Shown here: piece by piece, positions 17,207 to 27,200 of the stretch
Layout: each line of letters begins with the position of its first letter
Position numbering within the stretch: position 1 is the stretch's first letter
Origin: Sphingomonadaceae bacterium
Lineage (GTDB): Bacteria > Pseudomonadota > Alphaproteobacteria > Sphingomonadales > Sphingomonadaceae
Assembly: GCA_025359425.1 (NCBI GenBank)
Contig: JANYGC010000048.1
Span: 1-46,102, forward strand
Length of the DNA: 46,102 bases
Reading direction: 5' to 3'
Notes under the pieces: model-generated
The model's database searches: none
Told to the model about the DNA's origin: nothing
The model's input: the letters and a program-made list of their open reading frames with translations, nothing else
Translations under genes and position numbers: made by a program

Positions 17207-18184
17207 CTAGCGTACGCCCAGAGTAGCCGCCTGCTCGCGCAGCTGAGCCGCCTGCCCGGGATTTGCTGCCACCGCGTTGGCCAGGGTTTTGCGGGCCAGG
17301 TCGGGCTGGCCGAGCGTCATGCGGCTGCGGATGAGCATGATCCAGCCGTCAACATTGGCCGGATCGGCTTTGAGTTTGGCTTCGAGCCGGGCGACCATGC
17401 CCTCGGCCATGCCGCGTTGTTCAGACGGGCGCAGCGCTGACGCGCGGGCGATGTCTTCGTTGCTTGGCCCTGGCAGCACAGGCGGCGGTGCCGGAAGCTG
17501 CGCGGCGGGTTGCTCGACCGCAGCAAGCTGTTTGGCCACGGCGATATGGTTTATCTTGGCCGCCTGCGTAATCGTGCGCCGCAGGTCCGCTTCCCATGCC
17601 GCACCTGGCGGCGTATCGGCAAGCAGTGCCAGCCAGCTGTCGATAGCGCCCTGATGATCGCCGCCGAGGTCCTGCTTCACCGCAAGAAAATAGCGGGCGC
17701 GCGGGTCTTTTGGATCGAGCGCAACTGCGCGTTCGAAATCGGCTACGGCGGCGGCGGGCATCGGATCGTGCGCGCTGGCCATGACCCGCGCCTCGCCGCG
17801 CCCGGACCATAGCGAGGCTTGCTGCGGGGCCAGCTCCACGGCACGGTCGTAAGCGGTGACGGCCTCTTTAAAGCTCCCGGTTTCGAAATAGGCCCTGGCC
17901 AGCGCTGACCAAGCCTCACCGTCCTGGGGATTATCGCGGGTTTGCGCCTCCAACGCCAACAGCGGATCGACGATATCCAGCGTTTGAGCCGCTGGTGAGC
18001 CGGCTGCTCCTTCTGCGGCGCTCCCATGACGCCTGAGCGATACTCCGATGGCGTAACCAGCCACGAGGATTGCTACCAGCAAGACCAGTGTACTGACGCG
18101 CCAGCGTCGGGTCTGACCTTCTGCCATAGGTTTGCTCAACTTCATTGTTTGGTTGCCGCTGCGGCTTGCCAGCCATTCGTGCAA
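17207..18184 (-). CDS. CcmI/NrfG-like TPR protein (cytochrome c biogenesis type)
   Basis: This 325-residue protein has a short basic cytoplasmic N-terminus and one membrane helix (STLVLLVAILVAGYAIGVSL, about residues 31-50). TPR units follow (NPQDGEAWSALARAYFETG, LAPQQASLWSGRGEARVMA, LDPKDPRARYFLAVKQDLGG), then a proline-rich linker and a C-terminal TPR with MVARLEAKLKADPANVDGW. That last segment and its layout resemble CcmI/CycH, which holds apocytochrome c for heme attachment. The TTG at 18184 has GGAG eight bases upstream; ATG codons at 18145 and 18127 are alternatives. It is divergent from the oxidoreductase operon, where a dedicated chaperone for the 25-heme system makes sense. This role is inferred. 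Confidence 0.7.
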   Translation of the reverse strand: MHEWLASRSGNQTMKLSKPMAEGQTRRWRVSTLVLLVAILVAGYAIGVSLRRHGSAAEGAAGSPAAQTLDIVDPLLALEAQTRDNPQDGEAWSALARAYFETGSFKEAVTAYDRAVELAPQQASLWSGRGEARVMASAHDPMPAAAVADFERAVALDPKDPRARYFLAVKQDLGGDHQGAIDSWLALLADTPPGAAWEADLRRTITQAAKINHIAVAKQLAAVEQPAAQLPAPPPVLPGPSNEDIARASALRPSEQRGMAEGMVARLEAKLKADPANVDGWIMLIRSRMTLGQPDLARKTLANAVAANPGQAAQLREQAATLGVR

Positions 18185-18273
18185 TTGTTCGGCTCCGGTG
18201 TGGATTAGCCGCTCCGATTATGCAACACTTGGACAGCAGACGGGGGTCTGTGGGATTTTCCCGGGGAGAACCA

Positions 18274-20718
18274 GTGGCAGATCGCGTGCGCATTGCCATC
18301 GTCGGGTCCGGACCGGCCGGGCTTAGCGCGGCGGCGCGCGCAGCGGAGTTGGGGCTGAGCCATGTCTTGTTCGAAAAGAGCACGCATCTGTCCGACACAA
18401 TCTACAAATACCAGAAGGGCAAGCATGTCATGGCGACGCCCGCCGCGCTGGTGTTGCGGTCGGACCTGCCGTTCGATGCCGGCAAGCGAGAGGTGGTGCT
18501 TGGTGCGTGGGACCAGCAGGCAGAAAAGCAGGGCGTCTGCGTGCAACACAATGCAGATGTGCAAAGCATCACGGGCGGCGCGGGCAACTTCACAATCACG
18601 CTCAAGAACGGCGGCGAAGTCCTTGCCGAAACGGTAATTCTGGCGATCGGCACCCAGGGCAATCCCAACCTCGTGCGCTGCCCGGTGGGTGACGGCGCGG
18701 CGGTGCAGTATCAGCTCGACGACCCTGCAGAATATAACGACGAGCACATTTTCGTGATCGGCGGCGGCGATGCCGGGATCGAGAACGCACTGGGGCTTGC
18801 AGCCGACCCGGCACAGGGCAATGTGGTCAGCATTGTCAACCGTTCGGCCGATTTCGCCACCGCCAAGGACGCCAACGTCAAGGCTCTGTTCGCCGCGCGT
18901 GATGCCGGGCGGATGACGATCCACCTCGAAACCACCACCTCGCGGATCGACAAGGGCGAAGTCGCGCTGGATACCCGTGACGGCGAGGTCATCGTCCGCT
19001 GTGACCGGGTCATTGCGCGGATGGGTTCGGCCCCGCCACGCGCCTTTGTCGAGGCTTGCGGGATCGAATTCAGTGGTCCCGATCGGCTGGCGCTACCGGT
19101 GCTCTCCCCTTCGTTCGAATGCTCGGTTCCCGGCATTCATGTGATCGGCGCACTGGCGGGCTATCCGCTGATCAAACATTGTCTGAACCAGGGCTACGAT
19201 GTCGTTGAATACATCAGCGGAAACCGCAGCCTGAAGCCTGCTGACGAACCGATTCTCGCCGGCAAATTTGCTTCGCTGCCCGGACATCGCTCGGTGGCCG
19301 AATGGCTCACATTGCTGCGCAGCCAGATCGAGATTTTCCGCGAAGTCTCCCCGCTTCAACTCCGCGAGCTGATGCTTGACAGCGCCGCACGCAGCTTTGC
19401 GCCGGGTGAGGCGCTGTTTGTGCGCAATGACACTGGCTCGTCACTATTCGCGCTGGCCGAAGGTTCGGTGCTGGTCGAAATCGACAAGGACGATCCCGCC
19501 AAGGTTGTATCGATCGAACAGGGCCAGATCGTCGGCGAGGTCGGGCTGATTTCCGGACGCCGGCGCGGGGCAACGGTGCGCGCGGATGGGCCAGTGGTGG
19601 CGGTTGAACTTTCGCGCACCGCTGCGCTCAAGCTGATCGCCACTGTTCCGGCGGCCGGGCGCGCCATCGCGCGGGTTTCGATCGAGCGACAGCTGCTCCA
19701 GCTGTTCGGCTCGGGCCTGACCCGCGAGGATGTAACCGAAGTTGTCGAACTCGCCGAAGTGCAGACGATTCGGGCTGGAGATGTGGTGCTCACCGAAGGC
19801 GAGAATGGCAACGATATCTACGTTATCCGGCAAGGATCGATGATCGTCGAAAAGGCGATCGGCGGCAAACAGGTGTTCCTCAATTATCTACCCGCCGGGA
19901 GTTACGTCGGCGAAATGGCACTTCTCGATGGCACCCCGCGGGTTGCCACGGTCAAGGCGGCGGTGCGGTCCGAAGTGATCCGGTTGCCTGGTGATGCATT
20001 TGCCCGGTTGTTCGAGCGCAAGCCCGAGCTGCGCCGCAAAGCACTGGCTGACATGGCCGCACGGCGCGACATCAACGCCTTTATCGAAGGCCGCAAGGAC
20101 CAGTTCTCCGGCTCGGTCGACATGTATTCGCAGACCGCGCAGTTCCTGGTCGATAACGGCCTGGGCGAAGCAACCGATGTGCTGCTGATCGACGAAACGC
20201 TATGCATCGGCTGCGACAACTGCGAAAAAGCCTGCGCCGATAGCCACGATGGACTGACCCGGCTCAATCGCGAGGCCGGACGGACTTACGCCCATCTTCA
20301 CGTGCCCACATCCTGTCGCCACTGCGAGCACCCGCACTGTATGGCCGACTGCCCGCCCAATGCGATCACACGCGGTCCCGATGGTGAAGTCGTCATCGAT
20401 GACACCTGCATTGGCTGCGGCAATTGCCAGCGCAATTGCCCTTATGGCGTAATCCGGATGGACAGCATTCCGCCGCCAAAGCCGCCGCTGCTGTCGTGGC
20501 TGCTGTTCGGTGCCGGTCCCGGGCCAGGCGAGCCTTCTCACGCCTGGCGCAAGGAAAACGCGAAAGGCGCCGAGCAGCCCAAGAAGGCGATCAAATGTGA
20601 CATGTGCTCGGGGATCGAAGGCGGCCCGGCCTGCGTGCGTGCCTGCCCAACCGGTGCCGCGATCAGGGTTGCTCCGGAAGCCTTTCTTTCGGTGGCACGG
20701 CTGGCGAAAAACGACTGA
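18274..20718 (+). CDS. FAD oxidoreductase - 2x cyclic-nucleotide-binding - 4x[4Fe-4S] fusion
   Basis: This 814-residue cytoplasmic protein starts at GTG 18274 (GGGGAG upstream). Residues 1-320 form a thioredoxin-reductase/YpdA-like flavoprotein: FAD site GSGPAGLSAAARAAELG (11-27), TVILAIGTQG, second nucleotide site VIGGGDAGIENAL (161-173), and IHVIGALAGYPL. About 355-475 and 485-600 are two CRP-type cyclic-nucleotide-binding domains whose phosphate cassettes keep Glu and Arg (GEVGLISGRRRGATVRA; GEMALLDGTPRVATVKA). From 640 a DmsB/NrfC-like ferredoxin module has four cysteine sets: CIGCDNCEKAC, CRHCEHPHCMADC, CIGCGNCQRNC, and CDMC with PACVRACP. Predicted role: NAD(P)H to Fe-S electron transfer gated by cAMP or cGMP. 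It is first in an operon with a b-type cytochrome, an FHA-decaheme cytochrome and a phosphodiesterase. Confidence 0.88.
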   Translation: MADRVRIAIVGSGPAGLSAAARAAELGLSHVLFEKSTHLSDTIYKYQKGKHVMATPAALVLRSDLPFDAGKREVVLGAWDQQAEKQGVCVQHNADVQSITGGAGNFTITLKNGGEVLAETVILAIGTQGNPNLVRCPVGDGAAVQYQLDDPAEYNDEHIFVIGGGDAGIENALGLAADPAQGNVVSIVNRSADFATAKDANVKALFAARDAGRMTIHLETTTSRIDKGEVALDTRDGEVIVRCDRVIARMGSAPPRAFVEACGIEFSGPDRLALPVLSPSFECSVPGIHVIGALAGYPLIKHCLNQGYDVVEYISGNRSLKPADEPILAGKFASLPGHRSVAEWLTLLRSQIEIFREVSPLQLRELMLDSAARSFAPGEALFVRNDTGSSLFALAEGSVLVEIDKDDPAKVVSIEQGQIVGEVGLISGRRRGATVRADGPVVAVELSRTAALKLIATVPAAGRAIARVSIERQLLQLFGSGLTREDVTEVVELAEVQTIRAGDVVLTEGENGNDIYVIRQGSMIVEKAIGGKQVFLNYLPAGSYVGEMALLDGTPRVATVKAAVRSEVIRLPGDAFARLFERKPELRRKALADMAARRDINAFIEGRKDQFSGSVDMYSQTAQFLVDNGLGEATDVLLIDETLCIGCDNCEKACADSHDGLTRLNREAGRTYAHLHVPTSCRHCEHPHCMADCPPNAITRGPDGEVVIDDTCIGCGNCQRNCPYGVIRMDSIPPPKPPLLSWLLFGAGPGPGEPSHAWRKENAKGAEQPKKAIKCDMCSGIEGGPACVRACPTGAAIRVAPEAFLSVARLAKND

Positions 20719-21605
20719 TGGCCAGTAGTTCGCGCCCTTCGCGCTCAGGCGCAGCACAAACCGGGCGCCAACTCAACAGCGATCACGAAGGCTTCTTGCG
20801 CCATCGCAACTTCCGCTGGCTCAAGCGCGCAAGCGCTCTGTGCCTTGTCGCCATTCTCGCATACGCACTGATCGATGTGCAGCCCCGCCCGAACGGCGGA
20901 ACCTGGCTCGGGTACACTCTCGGCACTATCGGGCTCTTGCTGATCGTCTGGCTCTCGCTGCTAGGCGTACGCAAAAGGATGATGACGCGCGGGGCCTGGT
21001 CTCTCAAGGCCTGGACCTCGGCGCACGTCTACCTTGGCCTCGCGCTGATTGTGATTGCCACACTGCACACCGGCTTTGAATTCGGCTGGAACGTCCACAC
21101 GCTTGCCTATGCGCTGATGCTGCTGGTGATCGCCTCGGGCCTGTTTGGTGTCATCGCCTATTCGGTGCTGCCCGCTGCGCTCAGCAACAACCGCGAGGAG
21201 ATGACCCAGCCGCAGTTGGTCGAAGCACTTGGCGCAGTCGATCGCCAGCTGCAGAGCGCCGCGCAGCCGCTTGAACCCCGCTGGGCCGGGCAGGTCCTCG
21301 CCGCGCTTGGCGAAGGCCCATTTACCGGCGGCTTGTGGCAACGCCTGACTGGCACCAGGCAAGGCGGTGCGACCTTGCGAGCAATCGACGCCTTCAACAG
21401 TGCCAGCGCTGAAGAGGCTGACGATCCAGCCCTGGTCCGCGTCGAAGCGTTGCTCCAGAGACGCGCCGCTCAGCTCGCCCGGATGCGGCGGCATATGCGG
21501 CTCAAGGCGTTGCTCGAAGTCTGGCTCTACGTCCATGTTCCGGCGACCTTTGCTTTGCTCGCCGCTTTGACCGCTCACGTGATCAGCGTGTTCTACTACT
21601 GGTAG
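20718..21605 (+). CDS. Membrane b-type cytochrome
   Basis: This 295-residue integral membrane protein has four main hydrophobic helices: about 40-55, 65-84, 100-118 with a fourth at 128-150, and a last one at 272-293. Histidines sit in two pairs with identical 14-residue spacing: H103/H117 (SAHVYLGLALIVIATLHTG) and H273/H287 (VHVPATFALLAALTAHV). That is the pattern expected for two b-type hemes in a four-helix bundle, as in NrfD/NapH-linked or formate-dehydrogenase-type cytochromes. A soluble insert (150-255) lies between. Its ATG overlaps the oxidoreductase stop (TGATG), so translation is coupled. It is the natural quinone or heme link between the Fe-S protein and the periplasmic cytochrome. 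No close family was recognised. Confidence 0.75.
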   Translation: MASSSRPSRSGAAQTGRQLNSDHEGFLRHRNFRWLKRASALCLVAILAYALIDVQPRPNGGTWLGYTLGTIGLLLIVWLSLLGVRKRMMTRGAWSLKAWTSAHVYLGLALIVIATLHTGFEFGWNVHTLAYALMLLVIASGLFGVIAYSVLPAALSNNREEMTQPQLVEALGAVDRQLQSAAQPLEPRWAGQVLAALGEGPFTGGLWQRLTGTRQGGATLRAIDAFNSASAEEADDPALVRVEALLQRRAAQLARMRRHMRLKALLEVWLYVHVPATFALLAALTAHVISVFYYW

Positions 21606-21622
21606 CCGGGGGCGAGCGGGGC

Positions 21623-23323
21623 ATGATCTTTCGGCTCAGAACCACCCAGACCACCGCACAGGGACGCGAAATCGTGCGCGACCGCGAGGTCAGCGGGGAC
21701 CGCATCACGATCGGCCGCTCGGCCGAGAACACCCTGCACCTGCCCGATCTTGCCCTCGATCCGCATCATGCGGTGATCCAGGTCACCGAAAGCGGCAGGA
21801 TCGCGATCAAGGCATATGGTGCAACCGGGTTCGTGCTCGATGGCAGGAAAGTAGGCGAAGGGACGATCGATCCGCAGGCTGGCGGTGAACTTCGGTTTAG
21901 CAGCTATCGCGTTGCTGTTTCACAGTCCGACGATGGGGCAGTGCTGCTGAGCATAGGACAGATTGGCGAGGCAGTTGGCGACGAGACAGAGAAGGCCGGG
22001 TTTTCGCTCGCCGGGCGGCTGGCGGGCAAGCGGACAATGTCCTGGCTGCTGGGGCTCACAGTGCTGATTGCCTTCCTCGCGGTACCGATCATCAGCCAGA
22101 TGACGCGCGATCGGGCCGCCAAACAGGGCGTGGTCGGTGATGCGGCGTGGAGTTCGGGCCCGCTCAGCTTGGCGCACCATCAACTCGAGGGCAAATGCGA
22201 GGCCTGCCACGTCAAACCGTTTGAGGCGGTCCGCGATACGGCCTGCCTGACCTGCCACAAGGATGTCCACGAGCATGCCGCACCCGCCCGGCTGGCCAAT
22301 GCCCGCGGGCCCGGCAGCGCGAGCGACCAGATTGAGTGGCGGATCGCTCACCTGTTTGGCAAACCCGGCCCCGGGGCCTGTTCCGATTGCCATACCGAAC
22401 ATGAAGACGCCGGGCGGATGCCCCCTCCCGCCCAAGCCTTCTGTGGCGACTGCCACGGCTCGCTCAAGGAACGACTGCCCCACACCGAACTCGGCAACGC
22501 GACCGATTTCGGGAAGGTCCATCCCGAATTCCGCCCGTCGCTGGCACTCACAGTGGGCAGCGACCAACTGACCCGGGTCTCTCTGGCCGAGCATCCGCGT
22601 GAGGCGAGCGGGTTGACCTTCACGCACGACCAGCACCTCGATCCGCGCGGCGGGGTGGCTCAGATGGCGCAGCGGCTTGGCAAAGGGGCCGGCGGACTGG
22701 GTTGCGCTGATTGCCATCACCCAACCGCAGACGGGGTCCGCTTCCTGCCAATTGACATGGAGCGCGATTGCGAGGCGTGCCACAGCCTTGCCTATGACAA
22801 GGTCGGCGGGACCTTCCGGCGCCTGAAGCACGGCGATACCGACCAGATGATCGCAGATCTCTCGGTCGCGCCGCGCGCTGCCGCGCCAATCGTGACCGGA
22901 CGGGTGCGGCCCGGCGACTACGCCAACGGCGGGACCTATTTCGCCCGCTTTTCGCCGTCGGGCGGCGGGGTCGGATCGGTCACGCAAGCCTTATCACGCG
23001 ACGGGATTTGCGGCGAATGTCATACGCCAAGGCTGGCAGGCGGCCGCTTCTCGGTGGTGCCGGTGACCCAAACCATGCGCTTTTTAAATCACGGCTGGTT
23101 CAACCATGCCGCCCATAAAGAGGAAAAATGCACCAGCTGTCACGCCGCCGACCGCTCGAACTCGGCGAGCGACCTGCTGCTGCCCGATCTCAAATCGTGC
23201 CGCAGCTGCCATTCGGGCGAAGTGGCCCCGCGCGGCAAGGTTCCCTCGTCTTGCGCGATGTGCCACGATTATCATCTTAAGGCATTGGCCCCGCGCGGGG
23301 TCGAGCCACGGCGAAAACGATGA
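21623..23323 (+). CDS. FHA domain - TM - decaheme cytochrome c
   Basis: This 566-residue protein has three parts. Residues 1-110 form a cytoplasmic FHA domain (RITIGRSAENTLHLPD, then LDPHHAVI). The usual SRxH motif is changed to DPHH, so the phosphothreonine pocket is altered. Residues 139-158 are a membrane helix (MSWLLGLTVLIAFLAVPIIS). The rest is periplasmic with ten CXXCH heme motifs at about residues 192, 208, 253, 274, 361, 383, 463, 503, 526 and 544, plus many extra histidines as distal ligands. It would accept electrons from the neighbouring membrane cytochrome b. The FHA domain suggests input from a Ser/Thr kinase or assembly partner. It lies 17 bases after the cytochrome b gene, in the same operon. 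Confidence 0.9.
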   Translation: MIFRLRTTQTTAQGREIVRDREVSGDRITIGRSAENTLHLPDLALDPHHAVIQVTESGRIAIKAYGATGFVLDGRKVGEGTIDPQAGGELRFSSYRVAVSQSDDGAVLLSIGQIGEAVGDETEKAGFSLAGRLAGKRTMSWLLGLTVLIAFLAVPIISQMTRDRAAKQGVVGDAAWSSGPLSLAHHQLEGKCEACHVKPFEAVRDTACLTCHKDVHEHAAPARLANARGPGSASDQIEWRIAHLFGKPGPGACSDCHTEHEDAGRMPPPAQAFCGDCHGSLKERLPHTELGNATDFGKVHPEFRPSLALTVGSDQLTRVSLAEHPREASGLTFTHDQHLDPRGGVAQMAQRLGKGAGGLGCADCHHPTADGVRFLPIDMERDCEACHSLAYDKVGGTFRRLKHGDTDQMIADLSVAPRAAAPIVTGRVRPGDYANGGTYFARFSPSGGGVGSVTQALSRDGICGECHTPRLAGGRFSVVPVTQTMRFLNHGWFNHAAHKEEKCTSCHAADRSNSASDLLLPDLKSCRSCHSGEVAPRGKVPSSCAMCHDYHLKALAPRGVEPRRKR

Positions 23324-23339
23324 CGCGGGAGGTGCCCCG

Positions 23340-24197
23340 GTGCTGATCGCCCAGATCACCGATTGCCACATCGGTTTCTTCCGCAGCGATGTGGGCGGTG
23401 CCAATACGCGGCGGCTGCGCGCGGCGCTCGATCGGCTACGCGATGGCCCCAATCGCCCCGACCTGCTGCTGCTCTCGGGCGATCTCACCGAATTCGGCGA
23501 TGCGGCAAGCTATGCACGACTGGCGGCAATGCTGGCCGACCTGCCCTTCCCGGTCCACCTGATGGTCGGCAACCACGATGATCGCGATGCCTTGCAAGCG
23601 ACCTTTCCGGACACACCGTTCGACCAGGGTTTTGTGCAATACGTCCTGCCCTTGCCCGGACTGCGTCTGATCGCGCTCGATACGCTCGAGCCGGGACGGC
23701 ATGGCGGCGCATTCTGTGCTGAGCGGGCCCAATGGCTGAGCGACCAGCTTGACGCCGATCTGGTGACCCCGGTGGTGATCGCGATGCACCACCCCCCGAT
23801 TGCGGTTGGGCTGGACTGGCTCGACGGCGATGCTGACGCCGCGTGGATCGCCCGCTTCACCAAGGCAATCGCCGGACACCCGCAGATTCGGGCAATTCTC
23901 GCTGGACACCTGCACCGCACAATCCACGCGAGCGTTGTGGGTGTTCCGTTGACGATCTGCCCCTCAACCGCCCCGACTGTCGCGCTCAACCTGACCCCGG
24001 TAGACCCCGAGCGGCCCGATGGACGGGCGATGATCATCGACGAACCGGCAGCTTTTGCCTTGCACCGTTGGGAAGGCGAACGGCTGATCTCGCATTTCGA
24101 GAACCTGTCCGCTGGTCAACCCTGGGCCGTGCTCGCTGGCTATGACACAGCCTTCCAGGACCTCGTGCGCCTGAATGCCCGCGAGCGCCGCGGATGA
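23340..24197 (+). CDS. CpdA-like cyclic-nucleotide phosphodiesterase (metallophosphoesterase)
   Basis: The gene encodes 285 residues from GTG at 23340 (GGGAGG eight bases upstream). It carries all calcineurin-type metal motifs in order: ITDCHIG (D-x-H), LSGDLTEFGD, VGNHDDRDA, AMHHPP and LAGHLHRTIH. Length, spacing and the Leu-Ser-Gly-Asp-Leu-Thr-Glu segment match the class III 3',5'-cAMP phosphodiesterase family (CpdA/IcC, Rv0805). The enzyme would hydrolyse cAMP or cGMP in the cytoplasm. It is the last gene of the operon that starts with the cyclic-nucleotide-binding oxidoreductase. This suggests it resets the signal that the oxidoreductase senses; the substrate is inferred from family and context. 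Confidence 0.85.
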   Translation: MLIAQITDCHIGFFRSDVGGANTRRLRAALDRLRDGPNRPDLLLLSGDLTEFGDAASYARLAAMLADLPFPVHLMVGNHDDRDALQATFPDTPFDQGFVQYVLPLPGLRLIALDTLEPGRHGGAFCAERAQWLSDQLDADLVTPVVIAMHHPPIAVGLDWLDGDADAAWIARFTKAIAGHPQIRAILAGHLHRTIHASVVGVPLTICPSTAPTVALNLTPVDPERPDGRAMIIDEPAAFALHRWEGERLISHFENLSAGQPWAVLAGYDTAFQDLVRLNARERRG

Positions 24198-24207
24198 ATG
24201 GCGAGCT

Positions 24208-27200
24208 TTAGCGTGCGGCGCGCCAGGCGCTCATGTCGCCGTTGTCATTGACCCGGTAGAGGAAGCCCAGCTGGTTGAGGAACAGCTGCTCCATCTCAGG
24301 CCGGTTGAACGGGCGGGAGCCGAGCCGGCCGAAAACCGCGATCTGCCCTCCGGTTTCATCCACCGCGCGGTCGCGGTCGAGGCCCTTTGACATCGCAATG
24401 GCCGGCGACGGGGTCTTCGCCCAAGCGATCAATTCCGGCATCGGCGCAGGCGAAAAGCCGTAGAAGTTGCGCTGGCTTTCTGGCGAGGTCAGTTGCAGCA
24501 CTTTCATCCCGTTGCGACCATCCGCGACGTAGGCGAACAGCGAGGCGTTGGTCGAGGCGACCACAACGTCCTCGGCATCGTTGAGTTGTCCATCGAGGGT
24601 GACCTTCTGGTAAATCTGCGGGATGCGAGGGCGCGTGACATCGACAATCACCAGCCCGTCCGCCTTGGCCGCGACGTAAGCATAGGTGCGCGCGACATAG
24701 ACGTGCCGGGCATCGGCGAGCGGCACGGTTGCTTCGGGGACGGCGAGCGGATTGCGCAGGTCGGTAACGTCGAACAGCTTGAGCCCGTCGCGGTCGGTTA
24801 CCCACAAATAGCGGAACTGCACCGCGCTGGCCCGCGCATCGACCAGTTCCCGCACCGCAGCCAACCTGGGTTTGAGCGGGTCAGACAGGTCGACCGCGAC
24901 CAGGCCCTTGGTTGCGGTGATGTAAGCCACTTCGCCTGCGAGCACGATATGGCGCGCGCCGTTGAGCACCCCGTCGGGGTTCCAGGTCACCGCGCGCTGC
25001 AGCTTGTTGTTGCGAAACTCGCCGTCGGAGAAGGTGTCGATATCGACCAGGATCAGCCCTTCGACGCTGTCGGTGATCGCAGCGTAATTGTAGATCGGCA
25101 GGAACGGCTGTTCCTGGTTGGCGTCGCGCATTGCTGGCGTATTGCGTTCGGGCGCGATCGGCTGGTTGGTGGGCAGCGCCATGCAGGTCGCATCGGTGGT
25201 ATCGACTTGCGCGTCGCCGGCGAACGGGGCCGAGACGATCGGATCGGCGAAGCCCTTGTTGGCCACTGCCGCGACGTCATAGACGTGGAAGCCGCCCTTG
25301 CCTTGCGCGACGTACATATATTCGCCGCGCAGTTGCAGGCAGCCGACTTTGTCCGGCGTGCCCTGAACCACATTGCGGAATTGTTCGACCGGGTGACTGT
25401 CCCCCCCGCCGAGCGAAGCGGCGGGCTTGCCGCGCGTCCAGTTCTTGAGCTCGCGGCCGTTCTGCTCGACATGCATCCGGTAATAATCGGGGTAGGCATA
25501 GCGTTGCAGATAGGACCCGATCACCGCCTGCGGTTCGTCCCATTCGGTCACCCGCACCGCCTCGAGCCCGTTATCGAGCCCGGTCCAGGCGTTGAGGCCC
25601 AGGAAGTTGACGAAATTGGTGCCGAGCAACAGCGTCTGCGCCATGATCGCATTATTATCCTCGTTCATGCTGACGTGGCAATCGCTGCAAGTCTTGGTCT
25701 CTTGCGTGCGGACGGTATGCGGAAAATGCGGCGCGAAGGCCTGGCTTGAGAAGCCGGGCGCGCTGATTGGCGGTTGCTGGATATAGATCCGCTCGCGGCT
25801 GCTGTTGGTTGAGGACAGGATCAGCGCCGAGCTCGATCTGACCGGCGTCACCTCGCCGCCCTTGGTGGTCATATGCTTGCCGAGCTGAAACATGTCATCA
25901 CGCGCCACTTGCGGGTTGTAGGTTGCGAAATTGCGCGTTTCCTCACCCTCGAAATGGTTCGTCGATGTTTTCCAGTTGGCCTCAATCGGCAGGTGGCAGC
26001 CGCCACAACTGGTCGTCCAGGCGAGGTGGCACGAGAAGCAGGCGATCTTGCCATCCTGGTGCGCGCGGTCGGCCTTGGGCACTCCGGGCCCGAAGCCGAA
26101 GCTCCCGTCATCTGCCCCCGACCGGCTCATCAGCTTGGCGCGGGCGGCCTTGAGGTTGAAATTGGGCGACGCCGGATCGACGCTGTCCTTGGTCAGGTGC
26201 ACTTGCCATGAGAGATTAGGATCGATGATCGAGCGCTGGATCAGCACCCGCCGCCCAAACTCGTTATTGACCCATTCGAACCGGCGCTGGCCATCGGGGT
26301 TGCGGAGCAGGGCCAAATTGTTGCCCTTCGGCGGCGCGGCTGGCCCCGAAGTGAGCAGCTTGGGATAGGCATCGGCGGTGCCGTGGCAATCGGCGCAGCC
26401 GATTTCGACCGCGTTGGCGACCTCGCCATAGATCAACCCGTTGCCATGGCTGTCTTGCGCAAAGTGGCAATCGGCGCATTGCATGCCCTTCTCGGCATGA
26501 ATATCCATCAGGTGCACGCTCTTGCCCGGATTGACCCCCGGCGGGACGAACTTGCCCTGGCCCCGGGTGCGCCATTTCTCGGGATCGTCTGGCGATACAA
26601 TATGCGCGGTGTCGGTCCCCCAGGTCGCCTGCGCGCCGTCCGCGTCGAGCAGGTTCCCGGCCCGGTCGCGTTTGAACACACCGCGGAAATTCCAGCCGTG
26701 GCTGTGATAGTCGGCGAATTGCGTGTCCTTCAACTGCGGGTTGAGGTCATAGACATTGCGCAGGAAATCGACATCGCCCCACAGGCCCCGTGCCGCAGCA
26801 GCTTCGGGGTTGCGTTCGTTGACCGATCGGATTGTCGCGGCGTCGGGATAGCGCTGGTGCTTGTACAGTCGGTCGTAATCCGCATCGCTCATCCCGGGCG
26901 GGCGCGGGGTGCGGTTTTCAGGGCCGGGCCACATCGACGGCGCGTCAGCTTCATAGTCCCACATGGTGTACCCGAGGAACGAATTCACGAACACGTTGGG
27001 CTGGTGCATGTGGCAAGTCATGCACTGCGCGGTGGGGATCGCGCGGGTGAAGACGTGGCCGAGCGGATGGCCGGATTCCTTATCCAAGCCTGCGTCCGCG
27101 GAACCGTGATCGCCTTTAAGCCCGCCATGGCCGCTGGTCTTTTCGGCGATGGTCGGATCGACCGTGACGCTCTGTCCGTCGCGGCCGAACTGCGCGTAGA

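Noticed and set aside
18185..18273. CRP- or FNR-type operator in the divergent region before the oxidoreductase operon
   Set aside because: I saw no TGTGA-N6-TCACA or TTGAT-N4-ATCAA palindrome by eye.
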